Source of the DNA: a candidate division CSSED10-310 bacterium
Lineage (GTDB): Bacteria; CSSED10-310; JAFGJC01
Length of the DNA stretch: 23,757 bases
Direction: 5' to 3'
Assembly: GCA_016929305.1 (NCBI GenBank)
Contig: JAFGJC010000117.1
Location: 1-23,757, forward strand
The notes under the pieces are model-generated. The model saw only the letters and a program-made list of their open reading frames with translations, did not search any database and was not told the origin of the DNA. Below, in pieces: positions 15,795 through 23,757 of this stretch. Position 1 is the stretch's first letter, and each line of letters opens with the position of its first letter. The position numbers and the translations under genes were made by a program.

Positions 15795-16814
15795 TCAGCG
15801 AATAGCATGCCATTTCCGTTTTGTAAGCGCAGCGGCAAATGTCGCCAGCGGAACATCGAATACCGGATGCCGGTAAATGCTATACCGGTTCCTGCCTGGA
15901 TGTATCACTCCCGGGAAAAATGCGAAAGCCGCTTCATAACCGCTCAACTCCACCAGCCTTTGCGTCTCCTCTGTAAAATCCTCCGGTTGCCCGTTCGGAT
16001 ACGCGAATACCCGGCATGATGTACCGCAATTCGCTTCGATGGCTTTCCTGGAATCGGCAATCTCACTACTCTGCCGCTCCAAATCACACTCGGACAAAAT
16101 CGGATGACATACCGAATGCGAACCCATGGTGAAATGATTCTCGGACAACATTTTTACCTGTTCCCAGGACAGCATGGGAAGTGATTCATGGGGATCAGGC
16201 AATCCGCTGAATCCCAACTGCTTTGCCAGAGATTTCAATTCATCATTCCTGAAGCGGTCATCCATTCTCTTTAATGCTCCGGTTAGTTTCCGGACACCAG
16301 AAGCTATTTCCTCCGTCGAACCGCATAAGTCCAGATTCAGCGGAGTGTCTTTTCCCGAAAACAACGAAATGTTTTTGCAGTTCGAATGATAAAGCATGTT
16401 ATACAGAATATTTGTCCACAGCGATTTACCGGTGCCGATACATCCCGTTGTCAAAAAAACCGTTGCGGGAATCGACAGTTCCCGGAATAATGGTAACGCG
16501 ATATCGATGATATCTCTGTAGCCGTCATCGAATGTCACCATAACAGCATTTTCCGGAATCGACCCACCACCGGAAAACCATCTCAAGAACTCATCCATGC
16601 TGATAATCGGATGATGGGACGACAGATAGCGGATCTGTTGCTCAAAATCCAATGAATCATACCGGATACCGAGGATCGATTTGAGGAAATCCGGAGGATC
16701 CAGCGTATGATAAGCAAGAATGATGGGAAACGATCGGGGAGCCAGCTTTCTCATCGCGGAAAACACACCCATTCGAAACAACAAAGCATTTCGTATGAAA
16801 TTAAAAGCGTTCAT
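15795..16814 (-). CDS. NodB-type polysaccharide deacetylase (CE4)
   Basis: The 339-residue protein has the CE4 motifs in order: TFDDGYRD (Asp96 base, Asp97 metal), GSHSVCHP (His233 and His237 metal ligands) and FAYPNGQ. These enzymes remove N-acetyl groups from peptidoglycan or exopolysaccharide sugars. The N-terminus (AFNFIRNALLFRMGVF) is amphipathic, without a clear signal peptide; many such proteins act in glycan biosynthesis at the inner membrane. The ATG at 16814 has only a weak ribosome binding site. It converges with the sulfatase-like gene, with 24 nt between their stops and no visible terminator. The two may both modify envelope glycans, but they are on opposite strands. Confidence 0.88.
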   Translation of the reverse strand: MNAFNFIRNALLFRMGVFSAMRKLAPRSFPIILAYHTLDPPDFLKSILGIRYDSLDFEQQIRYLSSHHPIISMDEFLRWFSGGGSIPENAVMVTFDDGYRDIIDIALPLFRELSIPATVFLTTGCIGTGKSLWTNILYNMLYHSNCKNISLFSGKDTPLNLDLCGSTEEIASGVRKLTGALKRMDDRFRNDELKSLAKQLGFSGLPDPHESLPMLSWEQVKMLSENHFTMGSHSVCHPILSECDLERQSSEIADSRKAIEANCGTSCRVFAYPNGQPEDFTEETQRLVELSGYEAAFAFFPGVIHPGRNRYSIYRHPVFDVPLATFAAALTKRKWHAIR

Positions 16815-16999
16815 CAGTTCACGTTCGCGATTCCGATAAAATATCTACGGGTGTAAGTGACCTTTGAAACATCACTCAAATATCACTCCGGGCGCAAGCG
16901 AAGACCCTGAACCTTGCCGGTATGATGAGTGATCCCAACACGCTTCTTCGTTTCAACCCGGATGGCAATTCATATTTTTGCGATACTTCATTCATGACA

Positions 17000-17013
17000 T
17001 GTCACCAGTGACA
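17000..17013. promoter_or_regulatory. 14-bp palindrome TGTCACCAGTGACA
   Basis: A 6-bp inverted repeat with a 2-bp centre lies 10 nt past the tldE stop. There is no T-run on the minus strand, so it is not a classical terminator. It may be an operator for the deacetylase gene downstream. The rest of 16815-17023 holds no gene that I can support. Confidence 0.3.
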
Positions 17014-17023
17014 CGAAATGCCA

Positions 17024-18340
17024 TCAATCCGCCGTTCCTGATACGGAGATGGCGTCGATGAGAATATCAGGGCTGAACGCAATTGGATTGTAGCCGAGTT
17101 CGTTTCCGATACCGATAATCCTGTGAAAATCGGAATAGATATTCCCTGCAATCATTGTATCCATAGCTCTTCCGATAATAGAACCCTTTTTAACATAGAA
17201 TCCGATTCCGACATTCATGGAATATTGGCCTTGTATAATATTACCGGAGTGAAAACCGATCACGTCATTGACGATAATGCCTTCATCAATCATTTTCACA
17301 AGTTCATCCGTCGATTTCTCTCCCGGCATCATGACAAGATTGTTAAAGCGGGGATTCGGATTGACTTCTATACCGCGGGTCCACATGGAACGTTTGATAC
17401 CGTTACCTGTGGAACCATGCCCATCTTTTGCGCCATTGTTTAAATCAAAAATGAATTGTTTGAAAACACCATTGCTGACAATCATTTTCTTTCGCGTGGG
17501 AACGCCTTCATCGTCAAAGGGTGTGGAACCTGGAGCCCAGTTCATGGTCGGGTCATCCACAAGCGTCACATTCTGTCCGAAAATCGGTGTGTCTACTTTT
17601 TCAATCAATGGAGTAACTCCCCGTACTTTCTGAGCACCGTTTGCACCTTCCAAAATCCGGTACAATAAACTCCATGTTGACGAAGATCTAAACAGAACCG
17701 GCATTTTCCGAGTCGGCACTTTGACTTCATGTTCTGACAACCGGTTTTCTTCTATCAATTCGTTTATGATTTTTTCCGGAAAGGTAAAGTATTTGCAGGA
17801 AGTGATTTCTTTGTTTATTCCCTCCTTGGAATTCTTGTACATTGACAGCAGACACACGGTATACATGGTTCGAGTGTAGGTTTCAGCTTTTCCGGAGGTA
17901 TTCAGGATGGTTACCGTTGAGATTTCATTGTCAAAATAAAGGTTCAACGGCAGATCCGGGTATTGTTTTCGCACATAATCATAAATATCTTTCCCGTCAT
18001 GGACCATTTGATCGGGAGACAGTTTCATCAGTTCCTCATCACATATTTTCGCACCGTTGCCGGTGATGTTCTCTTTGGGAAATGTGAATGTCACCTCCGG
18101 TCCGACTTCTGCGGCTTTCAATGCCGCCTGAAGCATCCATTTGGGATCAACTGTAGCCGAACCGTAAACGACGCCGATTTTGCCGTTTTTCACAACGCGA
18201 AGCGACACCTCGTCCAGGTCTCTTGTCAAGCTGTCCGATTGACGCCAATTGTAGAAATTTAGCGGTGAGGATATCTTTTTCAGATGATAGACTTCCGCCT
18301 GGTCAGACTGTGCAGATGCCAAAGCCAGCAGTTTTTCCAT
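17024..18340 (-). CDS. tldE: TldE/PmbA subunit of the TldD-TldE metalloprotease
   Basis: The 438-residue protein belongs to the PmbA/TldE family, the partner lacking the HExxxH motif. Family features include GKIGVVYGSA (N-terminal domain), FDDEGVPTRKKMIVSNG and IIQGQYSMNVGIGFYVKKG near the C-terminus. In E. coli the TldD-TldE heterodimer degrades unfolded peptides, including removal of the microcin B17 leader and CcdA turnover. GGAGG 5 nt before ATG at 18340 overlaps the stop region of tldD, so the genes are coupled with a 1-nt gap. A heterodimer with the upstream product is expected. No RiPP precursor is seen nearby, so a general peptide turnover role is most likely. Confidence 0.9.
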   Translation of the reverse strand: MEKLLALASAQSDQAEVYHLKKISSPLNFYNWRQSDSLTRDLDEVSLRVVKNGKIGVVYGSATVDPKWMLQAALKAAEVGPEVTFTFPKENITGNGAKICDEELMKLSPDQMVHDGKDIYDYVRKQYPDLPLNLYFDNEISTVTILNTSGKAETYTRTMYTVCLLSMYKNSKEGINKEITSCKYFTFPEKIINELIEENRLSEHEVKVPTRKMPVLFRSSSTWSLLYRILEGANGAQKVRGVTPLIEKVDTPIFGQNVTLVDDPTMNWAPGSTPFDDEGVPTRKKMIVSNGVFKQFIFDLNNGAKDGHGSTGNGIKRSMWTRGIEVNPNPRFNNLVMMPGEKSTDELVKMIDEGIIVNDVIGFHSGNIIQGQYSMNVGIGFYVKKGSIIGRAMDTMIAGNIYSDFHRIIGIGNELGYNPIAFSPDILIDAISVSGTAD

Positions 18341-18341
18341 A

Positions 18342-19721
18342 TCAACCTCCGATCACGACACTCTTGATCAAAACACTCGGTCCGCCCGTACCCGATTTAT
18401 CCAGCATCTGCATGTCAAACAACCCGGCACGTGTTTTGCCGCATCCGCCGCCTTCACTCATTTTAAAATCGTTACCCACAAGAACAATATTGTTCAATGT
18501 TTCAAAAACATTGCCCGAAATATTGATATCTTTAACCATTTTGCCAAGTCGTCCGTTCTGAATTTCGTATCCGTATTGCGCACCAAATGTAAACAAATCA
18601 CCCATGGTCTGTCCGCCTTTTCCACCGCACAGATAATATCCTGATCCGGTTTCTTCGAGCAGTTCGTCAAATGTGGATTTTCCGTTTTCGATGTAAATGT
18701 TGGACATTCGTACCAGTGGCATGAAACGGTAGTCACAGGCACGATAGTTACCGGTCAAAGAACCGTTCAACTGATGAGCGGTAAGGCGTGAAAACAGGCG
18801 CCCGCTCAGTATTCCGTCTTTTACGAGATATGTTTTTCGCGATCGGACACCCTCATCATCATAGACATACGTTCCGCTGGCGTGAGGATAATCGCCTTGA
18901 TCGACGATATTCATGCAGGGATTGCCCAGCGGTTTGCCGATAACCAACAGCTGCTGCAAACTTGTATTGTTAACGGTGTCATCGGATTCCGAAAGGTGAC
19001 CAAACGCTTCATGTACAAAAACTCCAGCCAGATCCTGATCTGCGATGATGCGATGCACGCCTGGTTTAATTGGTTCTGCCTTGAGCAGGTCGGCTGCCAG
19101 ATTGGCTCTTTTTTCAACCTGATCATGGCGATTCAGCAACCGGTTGTAATCGGAATCAAAGCCGAGGGCAAGGCCGAGGGATTCCGTCGTATTGCCGTTT
19201 TTCGACATTATTCTGCACGTGAAATAGCATTGAACAATTTCCTGGGTAATGCGGGAACCCTCCGAATTGACATACGTTTTGTAAGTATCCGTCTCATTAT
19301 AGCTTCCAAATGCCGTAAAAACCTGCCGCGTGCTCAAAACGAGACTCAAGTAATCCCTCGCCATTCTCACTTTTTCATCGAAATCAACAGTACGTGGATC
19401 CGTCGTCATGTCGGCTTTTACGTCATCCTCCACCACCGGCGCGGGAAAAAGACGATTTGTGTTGTCAAATACCGACATGGCTTTAGCGCTCTTGCACGCC
19501 TGTCTAACAGCGGAATCGAGGTTCTCTATAGCAGTAAACGATGCACCCGCATATCCGCCATTTTTCAACGCGGTAACGCGACCGCCTTTTATAACAGTTG
19601 AAATTACATTTTGAATTTCCATTTTATTGAAAGAAATCGTTGTTGAACGAGTCTCTTCAAACATGGCATCCGTAAAATCAGCATCTGATTTCTGAATATG
19701 TTTCACCAAAGTATGTTTCAT
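18342..19721 (-). CDS. tldD: TldD metalloprotease subunit
   Basis: This is the catalytic partner of TldE. The zinc motif HEAFGH (HExxxH) is intact, followed by SESDD, and the third-ligand Cys lies in GGGCGKTRAG near the C-terminus. VYDDEGVRSRKTYLVKDG, GNYRACDYRFMPLVRMSN and GGKGGQT are family hallmarks. I start it at ATG 19721 (459 residues), 6 nt after GGGAG; in-frame GTG and TTG lie three and six bases upstream. It begins 65 nt after the ptb stop, and that gap includes a short palindrome (AGAGATTCTCT) but no terminator. Confidence 0.93.
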   Translation of the reverse strand: MKHTLVKHIQKSDADFTDAMFEETRSTTISFNKMEIQNVISTVIKGGRVTALKNGGYAGASFTAIENLDSAVRQACKSAKAMSVFDNTNRLFPAPVVEDDVKADMTTDPRTVDFDEKVRMARDYLSLVLSTRQVFTAFGSYNETDTYKTYVNSEGSRITQEIVQCYFTCRIMSKNGNTTESLGLALGFDSDYNRLLNRHDQVEKRANLAADLLKAEPIKPGVHRIIADQDLAGVFVHEAFGHLSESDDTVNNTSLQQLLVIGKPLGNPCMNIVDQGDYPHASGTYVYDDEGVRSRKTYLVKDGILSGRLFSRLTAHQLNGSLTGNYRACDYRFMPLVRMSNIYIENGKSTFDELLEETGSGYYLCGGKGGQTMGDLFTFGAQYGYEIQNGRLGKMVKDINISGNVFETLNNIVLVGNDFKMSEGGGCGKTRAGLFDMQMLDKSGTGGPSVLIKSVVIGG

Positions 19722-19786
19722 CACCAACTCCCTATAACCTTAATCCAAGCTGCATATCGTCTGCTAATCTGCAGAGATTCTCTCCG

Positions 19787-20701
19787 TCAATAACTGTAAT
19801 GTGCATCTAGTACGCCCAGAGCCAGTGATGTCAGTTTTGTTTCCTCGCTGTCCGCGCGCGATGTCAGGATAACCGGAGCCGTTGTTCCAACCACGACGGC
19901 GGCGACGATACTGTGTGCCATGGTTGTGAGGGTCTTGTAGATCACGTTTCCTGAATCCATATCGGGAGCGAGTATAATATCGGCTTTCCCCGCAACATCA
20001 CCTTTGACGCCTTTAATTTGCGCGCTGTGTTCATCGACCGCATTATCAAACCCAAAAGGACCTTCGACAAATGCATGTTTAAACCTGCCATGTTTCGCCA
20101 TATTCGCAAGCTCCGCTGCATCAACGGTCGAGGCTATCTTGGGGTTGACCTTCTCAATGGCAGCCACGCACGCCACCCTGGGTTTCTCCACACCGATAAC
20201 ATTCGCAACCTTGATGGCGTTATCAATAATTTGAGCTTTTTCTTCGAGATTCGGTTTAATATTAAACGCTGCATCCGTGATGATCAACAGTCTTGAAAAA
20301 CCGGGTATCTCATGTATTGCCACATGACTCAACAAATGGCCTTCCTTTCGCAATCCGGAATCCTTGTTTAATACAGCTTTCAGAAACTGGCTTGTGGATA
20401 CAGTTCCCTTCATCAGAAAATCCGCCGTCTTCTCCCTGACCAGTTTCACAGCAGTCTGCGATGCGTCATCACCCGCTTGACAATCGATAATTTGAAAATC
20501 AGGCGGATTCAATGAATGTTTCTTGGCAAACGGCTCGATAATGTCTTTCGGCCCCACTAAAAATCCCTTGATCATCTTCAGGTTGTAAGCATCCCGCAAT
20601 GCCTCGAATATCTCATCCTCTGCCGGATTTGCCACAGAGATTTTTTTGGGACCGACTTTAGCAGCTAAATCCCTGAGCTCTGCCAAACTCGCTATTCTCA
20701 T
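19787..20701 (-). CDS. ptb: Phosphate butyryl/acetyltransferase
   Basis: The 304-residue enzyme exchanges acyl-CoA and acyl-phosphate. Family motifs include DFLMKGTVSTSQFLKAVL, LLSHVAIHEIPGF, ITDAAFNIKPNLEEKAQI, FVEGPFGFDNAV and ILAPDMDSGNVIYK. The length and pattern match Ptb rather than the longer Pta. It usually works with butyrate kinase (Buk), which is not next to it; the neighbours are tldD and tldE. It could instead serve acetate or branched-chain acyl-CoA metabolism. The ribosome binding site is exceptionally strong, which suggests high expression. Confidence 0.9.
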   Translation of the reverse strand: MRIASLAELRDLAAKVGPKKISVANPAEDEIFEALRDAYNLKMIKGFLVGPKDIIEPFAKKHSLNPPDFQIIDCQAGDDASQTAVKLVREKTADFLMKGTVSTSQFLKAVLNKDSGLRKEGHLLSHVAIHEIPGFSRLLIITDAAFNIKPNLEEKAQIIDNAIKVANVIGVEKPRVACVAAIEKVNPKIASTVDAAELANMAKHGRFKHAFVEGPFGFDNAVDEHSAQIKGVKGDVAGKADIILAPDMDSGNVIYKTLTTMAHSIVAAVVVGTTAPVILTSRADSEETKLTSLALGVLDAHYSY

Positions 20702-20702
20702 C

Positions 20703-20713
20703 GATCACCTCCT
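20703..20713 (-). promoter_or_regulatory. Full-length Shine-Dalgarno of ptb
   Basis: On the minus strand it reads AGGAGGTGATC, matching eleven bases of the usual 16S anti-SD tail, with 6 nt between AGGAGG and the ATG. Confidence 0.85.
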
Positions 20714-20743
20714 GTTATTCGAACCTCAACATTTACTTTTTCT

Positions 20744-20761
20744 CATCTTTCTGAAAAGATG
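20744..20761. repeat. Short perfect hairpin in ptb/radical SAM divergent region
   Basis: CATCTTT and AAAGATG form a 7-bp stem with a CTGA loop, about 43 nt before the ptb start. It could be an operator or part of the ptb leader RNA. No convincing promoter is seen in 20702-20823, though TTGACA occurs at about 20785 on the plus strand without a matching -10 box. Confidence 0.4.
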
Positions 20762-20823
20762 CGAAGTTGTAATTTAGTCGGGTTTGACAAAAAAATAAAA
20801 CGAAAAATGGTTCCTCGTGTAAC

Positions 20824-22341
20824 ATGACTCAGAAATCCTCTCTATCAAAAACAGTTCTACTCATCAATCCACAACACCACCGGAACTGGAAATTTAAAGA
20901 GAGTATTTATTCATTTCCCATCGGGCTGATGTATCTGGGAACGGTATTAAAGCAGTCGGGATACCATCCCGTTATTATCGACACATGTGTTGATCCGGAT
21001 TATGAATCCAAAATCCAGAAATACCTGCCGGGATCAATCTATGCGGGTGTTTCGGCAATGACTCCCCAGGTACCTCACGCAATGGAACTGGCATCCCTGA
21101 TCCGAAATATTGCTCCGGAAACACCGATCGTTTGGGGTGGAATTCACGTGTCGCTTTATCCGGAAAGTTGTCTGGATCCGCTATGCGATGTGTCGGTAAT
21201 CGGGGAGGGAGACAGAACGTGTGTCGATCTGGCTCACGCCCTCGAAACCGGCGGGAATCTCGAGTTGGTTAAGGGAATAGCCTTCGCAGAAAACAATCGG
21301 GTGATTAAAACACCGACACCGGAGTTGCTCGATGCATCGACGCTGCCGTTCATCGATTACGATCTGGTGGATCCCGAATCATATATCACTGCTTATGTTA
21401 TTCAGGAACATCGAATGGCTCGGGTTATACCCATTCACGCTGCCAGAGGATGTCCATGGCACTGCACGTTCTGTATAAACACCACGTTAAACGAGCAGCG
21501 AAGGTACCGGCCGCGACCTGCAAAAGCCCTTGCCGATGAAATAGAAGCTCTGCGAAATCGTTTCCGGATTGAGGGTTTCATCATTCAAGATGAGGAATTT
21601 TTTGCGGATCGTGACAGAATCCTTCGTTTTTTAAACGAAATCGAAAATCGTGGAATGACGGATCTGAAATATTATGCTACCAGCCGGGTAAATCATTTTC
21701 GTCCCGGATACATTGACCGGAAATTTTTGGAAAGACTGAAACGCTGCGGATTTGTTGATTTGGTTTTCGGTTTTGAATCCGGATCGAGGCATTGCCTGGA
21801 AATTATACAGAAGGAGATAACCGTCGACCAGGGATTGTACACTGCAACGCTGCTTGCGGAAACCGGATTGAAAGCCGTATGGGGGTTTATCATGGGATTG
21901 CCCGGGGAAACCCGCGAAGATCTTTTAAAAACGCTGCGAATCATGGAAAAGCTGCGCCGTTTATCGTCCAATAATTATTTTATCGGACCTCAGATTTTCA
22001 GACCGTATCCCGGCTCAAAACTGTATCAGAAGGCCTTGCAATATGGCTTGCGGGAGCCAAAAAATCTCAGGGAATGGAGTCGACTTGAATTCACTCCCGA
22101 AGGCTGGTTCGGCTCCGAATCCCTTCCCTGGATTCCGGAGGAAAATCGTGCTCTGGTGAAATATATTAATGTCCTTGCACCGGTTTATTTCAACCGGAAT
22201 TATCTGCGGACTCAGTTTCCCGGCACATTGTTTCATAAATTTTTAAGAGTCCTGTTCGCACTGCGCCTGGCATACAATATATGGATTTTCCCTCACGAAT
22301 ACCGGCTTCGAAATGTCGCCGCCAGGTTTTTACCGCGATGA
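20824..22341 (+). CDS. B12-binding radical SAM protein
   Basis: This 505-residue protein has an N-terminal cobalamin-binding-type domain (residues about 10-150: FPIGLMYLGTVLKQSGYHPV, VWGGIHVSLYPE, VIGEGD) and a radical SAM domain with the 4Fe-4S motif ARGCPWHCTFC (Cys210, Cys214, Cys217). Later strands include VFGFESGS and WGFIMGLPGETREDLL. This is the BchE-like class B architecture, whose members methylate or rearrange unreactive carbons in lipids, cofactors and natural products. The N-terminal domain lacks DxHxxG, as is usual in this class. No ribosome binding site is seen before the ATG. It is divergent from ptb and convergent with the transporter. Substrate unknown; a lipid or hopanoid role is one possibility. 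Confidence 0.9.
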   Translation: MTQKSSLSKTVLLINPQHHRNWKFKESIYSFPIGLMYLGTVLKQSGYHPVIIDTCVDPDYESKIQKYLPGSIYAGVSAMTPQVPHAMELASLIRNIAPETPIVWGGIHVSLYPESCLDPLCDVSVIGEGDRTCVDLAHALETGGNLELVKGIAFAENNRVIKTPTPELLDASTLPFIDYDLVDPESYITAYVIQEHRMARVIPIHAARGCPWHCTFCINTTLNEQRRYRPRPAKALADEIEALRNRFRIEGFIIQDEEFFADRDRILRFLNEIENRGMTDLKYYATSRVNHFRPGYIDRKFLERLKRCGFVDLVFGFESGSRHCLEIIQKEITVDQGLYTATLLAETGLKAVWGFIMGLPGETREDLLKTLRIMEKLRRLSSNNYFIGPQIFRPYPGSKLYQKALQYGLREPKNLREWSRLEFTPEGWFGSESLPWIPEENRALVKYINVLAPVYFNRNYLRTQFPGTLFHKFLRVLFALRLAYNIWIFPHEYRLRNVAARFLPR

Positions 22342-22351
22342 TGTCGCTAGA

Positions 22352-23266
22352 TCATCCAGAAAGTGCCACAAATATAATCCCGATGACCGTCATAATAATG
22401 GAAACCAGCTCCCAAATATTCAACTTCTCTTTCCAGAAAACCATTCCGGCAATATTGATAATCACAATGGTGCCGGCACCGAATAGCGAAAAAACAGCAG
22501 CAGCAGGCAGACGTGCCAGAGCATCTATCAGAAAAAATGAAGAAAACAGATTGGGAATGCCGACAGCTATGCCCATGATGATATCTCTAAAAATGGGAAT
22601 GTCACGCCGGTAGACCAGTACCGCAACGCTGTACACGAATGCGGAGCAAAACGTGGTGAGTAAAAACAGCGGTTTAAAATCAAACGATGCATACTTCTGA
22701 AAAATCTTATTGCTGAATTCTGCCATACCGCCCCAGAAAAACAGTGCAAGCAAAGAAAATCTTAGTGATTTCAAAGATTTCATGGAAGGAATATTGACCG
22801 CCAGAAGCGCAAAACCAGCGAATCCCATTCCGATCCATTGAAAACGGGATGGTATTTCGCGCCAGATAACGACGGACAGAATCATCGGAAGGAATATGCC
22901 GAGTTTGGCAAAAGCTCCCGATATGCCCGCACCATATTTTTTGACGCTGATCTGATAAAAAATGAAGGAGCAGAAAAAGAAAATGCCGGCAATGCCGCCT
23001 GAAGTAACCGCCCACACAAAACCGTGGCTTTCCGTCAAGATCGTTGAATCGGAAACGGCCACAAGAACTGTCTTAAGTAAATTGAACCAGTTTCCCTGAA
23101 AGTTTAAGGGTATTCCCTGCAGAGCGATGAATAATCCACTTATGGCGGAAGCGGTCAGATAGTTAAAACAGGTAATCGTATACCGGTTCATCTTACCGGT
23201 TTCGGTGATTTTAAAGATCAGTGCGATCGTGGAGCTACAAGCGATGGCCAGAAATAACGAAATCAT
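22352..23266 (-). CDS. EamA-type (DMT superfamily) transporter
   Basis: The 304-residue protein has about ten membrane helices in two halves, as in EamA/RhaT drug-metabolite transporters. The fifth helix region (YGAGISGAFAKLGIFLPMIL) and its counterpart (LPAAAVFSLFGAGTIVIINI) are the internally repeated parts typical of the family, each followed by the W-x-E pattern (WREIPS, WKEKLN). Family members export amino acids or metabolites; the substrate cannot be read from sequence. It starts 33 nt after the BtpA-family gene and is probably co-transcribed with it. Its stop is 10 nt from that of the radical SAM gene. Confidence 0.88.
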   Translation of the reverse strand: MISLFLAIACSSTIALIFKITETGKMNRYTITCFNYLTASAISGLFIALQGIPLNFQGNWFNLLKTVLVAVSDSTILTESHGFVWAVTSGGIAGIFFFCSFIFYQISVKKYGAGISGAFAKLGIFLPMILSVVIWREIPSRFQWIGMGFAGFALLAVNIPSMKSLKSLRFSLLALFFWGGMAEFSNKIFQKYASFDFKPLFLLTTFCSAFVYSVAVLVYRRDIPIFRDIIMGIAVGIPNLFSSFFLIDALARLPAAAVFSLFGAGTIVIINIAGMVFWKEKLNIWELVSIIMTVIGIIFVALSG

Positions 23267-23299
23267 AGTGACAACCTGCGTGAAATTTGTGGATAAAGG

Positions 23300-23757
23300 T
23301 CACTCACGTCGGCTGTCTGCCCCTGCCAAACGCTTAAAAACCTTCATCATTCGATCGACGCGCTGTTTATGGGGCGGATTATGCCAAACGCCATTTTTCT
23401 TGAGTGTGGAACCTACGATAAATGCATCGGCAAAAGGAAAAACCATGTTGATGTTTTCCGGCGTCACTCCGGAACCCACAATTTTTAAAACGGATGGCGC
23501 TTCAAGGTTTTTCAGTGATTCGACATCAACAGGTCTGCCGGTGACAGTACCGGTGATCACGATGCCATCTGTCAGAAAAAACCGTGCTGCATCCGCAGTA
23601 TATTGCAGATCGATGTCGGCAGTGATGGCATGTGACGCGTGTTTTTTCTTGATATCTGTAAAAACAAGGATGTGGTTGGCGTTAAGTGCTGAGCGTCTTC
23701 TGAGAAGATCGCCAGCGCAAGCATCAAAGAATCCCTCGTCCGCTATGTGCCCGAAAA
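23300..23757 (-). CDS. BtpA-family protein, N-terminus beyond window edge
   Basis: The frame is open from the right edge to the TGA at 23300 and gives the last 151 residues of a BtpA-family protein. Motifs read FGHIADEGFFDACAGDLL, FTDIKKKHASHAITADI, FFLTDGIVITGTVTG, KIVGSGVTPENI and DAFIVGSTLKKNG, the (beta/alpha)8-barrel pattern of BtpA and related SgcQ proteins. BtpA is known for photosystem I stability in cyanobacteria, but homologues are widespread in non-photosynthetic bacteria, often beside sugar-metabolism genes. The internal GTG at 23560 is not the start. The gene lies just upstream of the EamA transporter. Confidence 0.9.
   Translation of the reverse strand, partial: FGHIADEGFFDACAGDLLRRRSALNANHILVFTDIKKKHASHAITADIDLQYTADAARFFLTDGIVITGTVTGRPVDVESLKNLEAPSVLKIVGSGVTPENINMVFPFADAFIVGSTLKKNGVWHNPPHKQRVDRMMKVFKRLAGADSRRE

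Noticed and set aside
16925..17011. A short plus-strand frame of 28 codons in the gap before tldE
   Set aside because: No ribosome binding site, no recognisable sequence, and it runs through the palindrome.
18882..19601. A 239-residue plus-strand open frame
   Set aside because: It is the antisense shadow of tldD, which carries all the family motifs.
17024..19721. tldD/tldE as part of a RiPP (microcin-like) cluster
   Set aside because: No precursor peptide, cyclase or dedicated exporter is present nearby; TldD/E are also common housekeeping proteases.
19757..19786. Palindrome AGAGATTCTCT between ptb and tldD as a terminator
   Set aside because: The stem is only 5 bp and no T-run follows on the minus strand, so read-through into tldD is expected.

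Overview
The window looks like a chromosomal piece of an uncultured, probably anaerobic bacterium with a Gram-negative-type envelope. GC is moderate (mid-40s % by eye). Genes are tightly packed, several start with TTG or GTG, and strong AGGAGG-type ribosome binding sites are common. Enzymes such as a phosphate butyryl/acetyltransferase and a B12-binding radical SAM protein suit an anaerobe. I cannot name the phylum from sequence alone. There are no rRNA or tRNA genes, CRISPR arrays, insertion sequences or phage genes that I can see, and no gene-free stretch longer than about 210 bases.

Region 1 (1-7829, minus strand) is one long operon of at least ten genes read from about 7870 towards position 1 and running off the window. 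Three small proteins come first: a cytosolic one, a membrane protein with a PH-like domain, and a conserved 127-residue one. They are followed by a MutL/GlmL-type actin-fold ATPase, a barrel-plus-KOW protein, a membrane protein with an FN3-like and a DUF6754-like domain, and at least four further membrane proteins. Genes overlap (8 nt, 26 nt, ATGA) or lie a few bases apart, so the products are probably made together. MutL/GlmL is known as the partner of B12-dependent glutamate mutase, yet no mutase subunit is present. The cluster looks like an undescribed membrane complex served by a MutL-like ATPase and is the best candidate for a new system here.

Region 2 (7830-8033) is a divergent control region. 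It has a consensus sigma70-type promoter for the rightward gene and a long imperfect hairpin overlapping its -35 box.

Region 3 (8034-13933, plus strand) holds a secreted beta-helix protein, a J-domain-like protein with HPS in place of HPD, an M42-like metallopeptidase, and a three-gene polyamine set: a deoxyhypusine synthase-like enzyme, pyruvoyl-dependent arginine decarboxylase and agmatinase. The set can convert arginine to agmatine to putrescine. The DHS-like enzyme probably uses putrescine, for example to make homospermidine, because bacteria have no eIF5A.

Region 4 (13962-16814) has a small charged protein overlapping a sulfatase-superfamily hydrolase with a Thr at the nucleophile site (plus), and a convergent NodB-type polysaccharide deacetylase (minus).

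Region 5 (17024-20701, minus) is a ptb-tldD-tldE operon: an acyl-phosphate transferase followed by both halves of the TldD/TldE metalloprotease.

Region 6 (20824-23757) has a B12-binding radical SAM protein (plus), then on the minus strand a BtpA-family protein cut by the window edge and an EamA-type transporter directly downstream of it.
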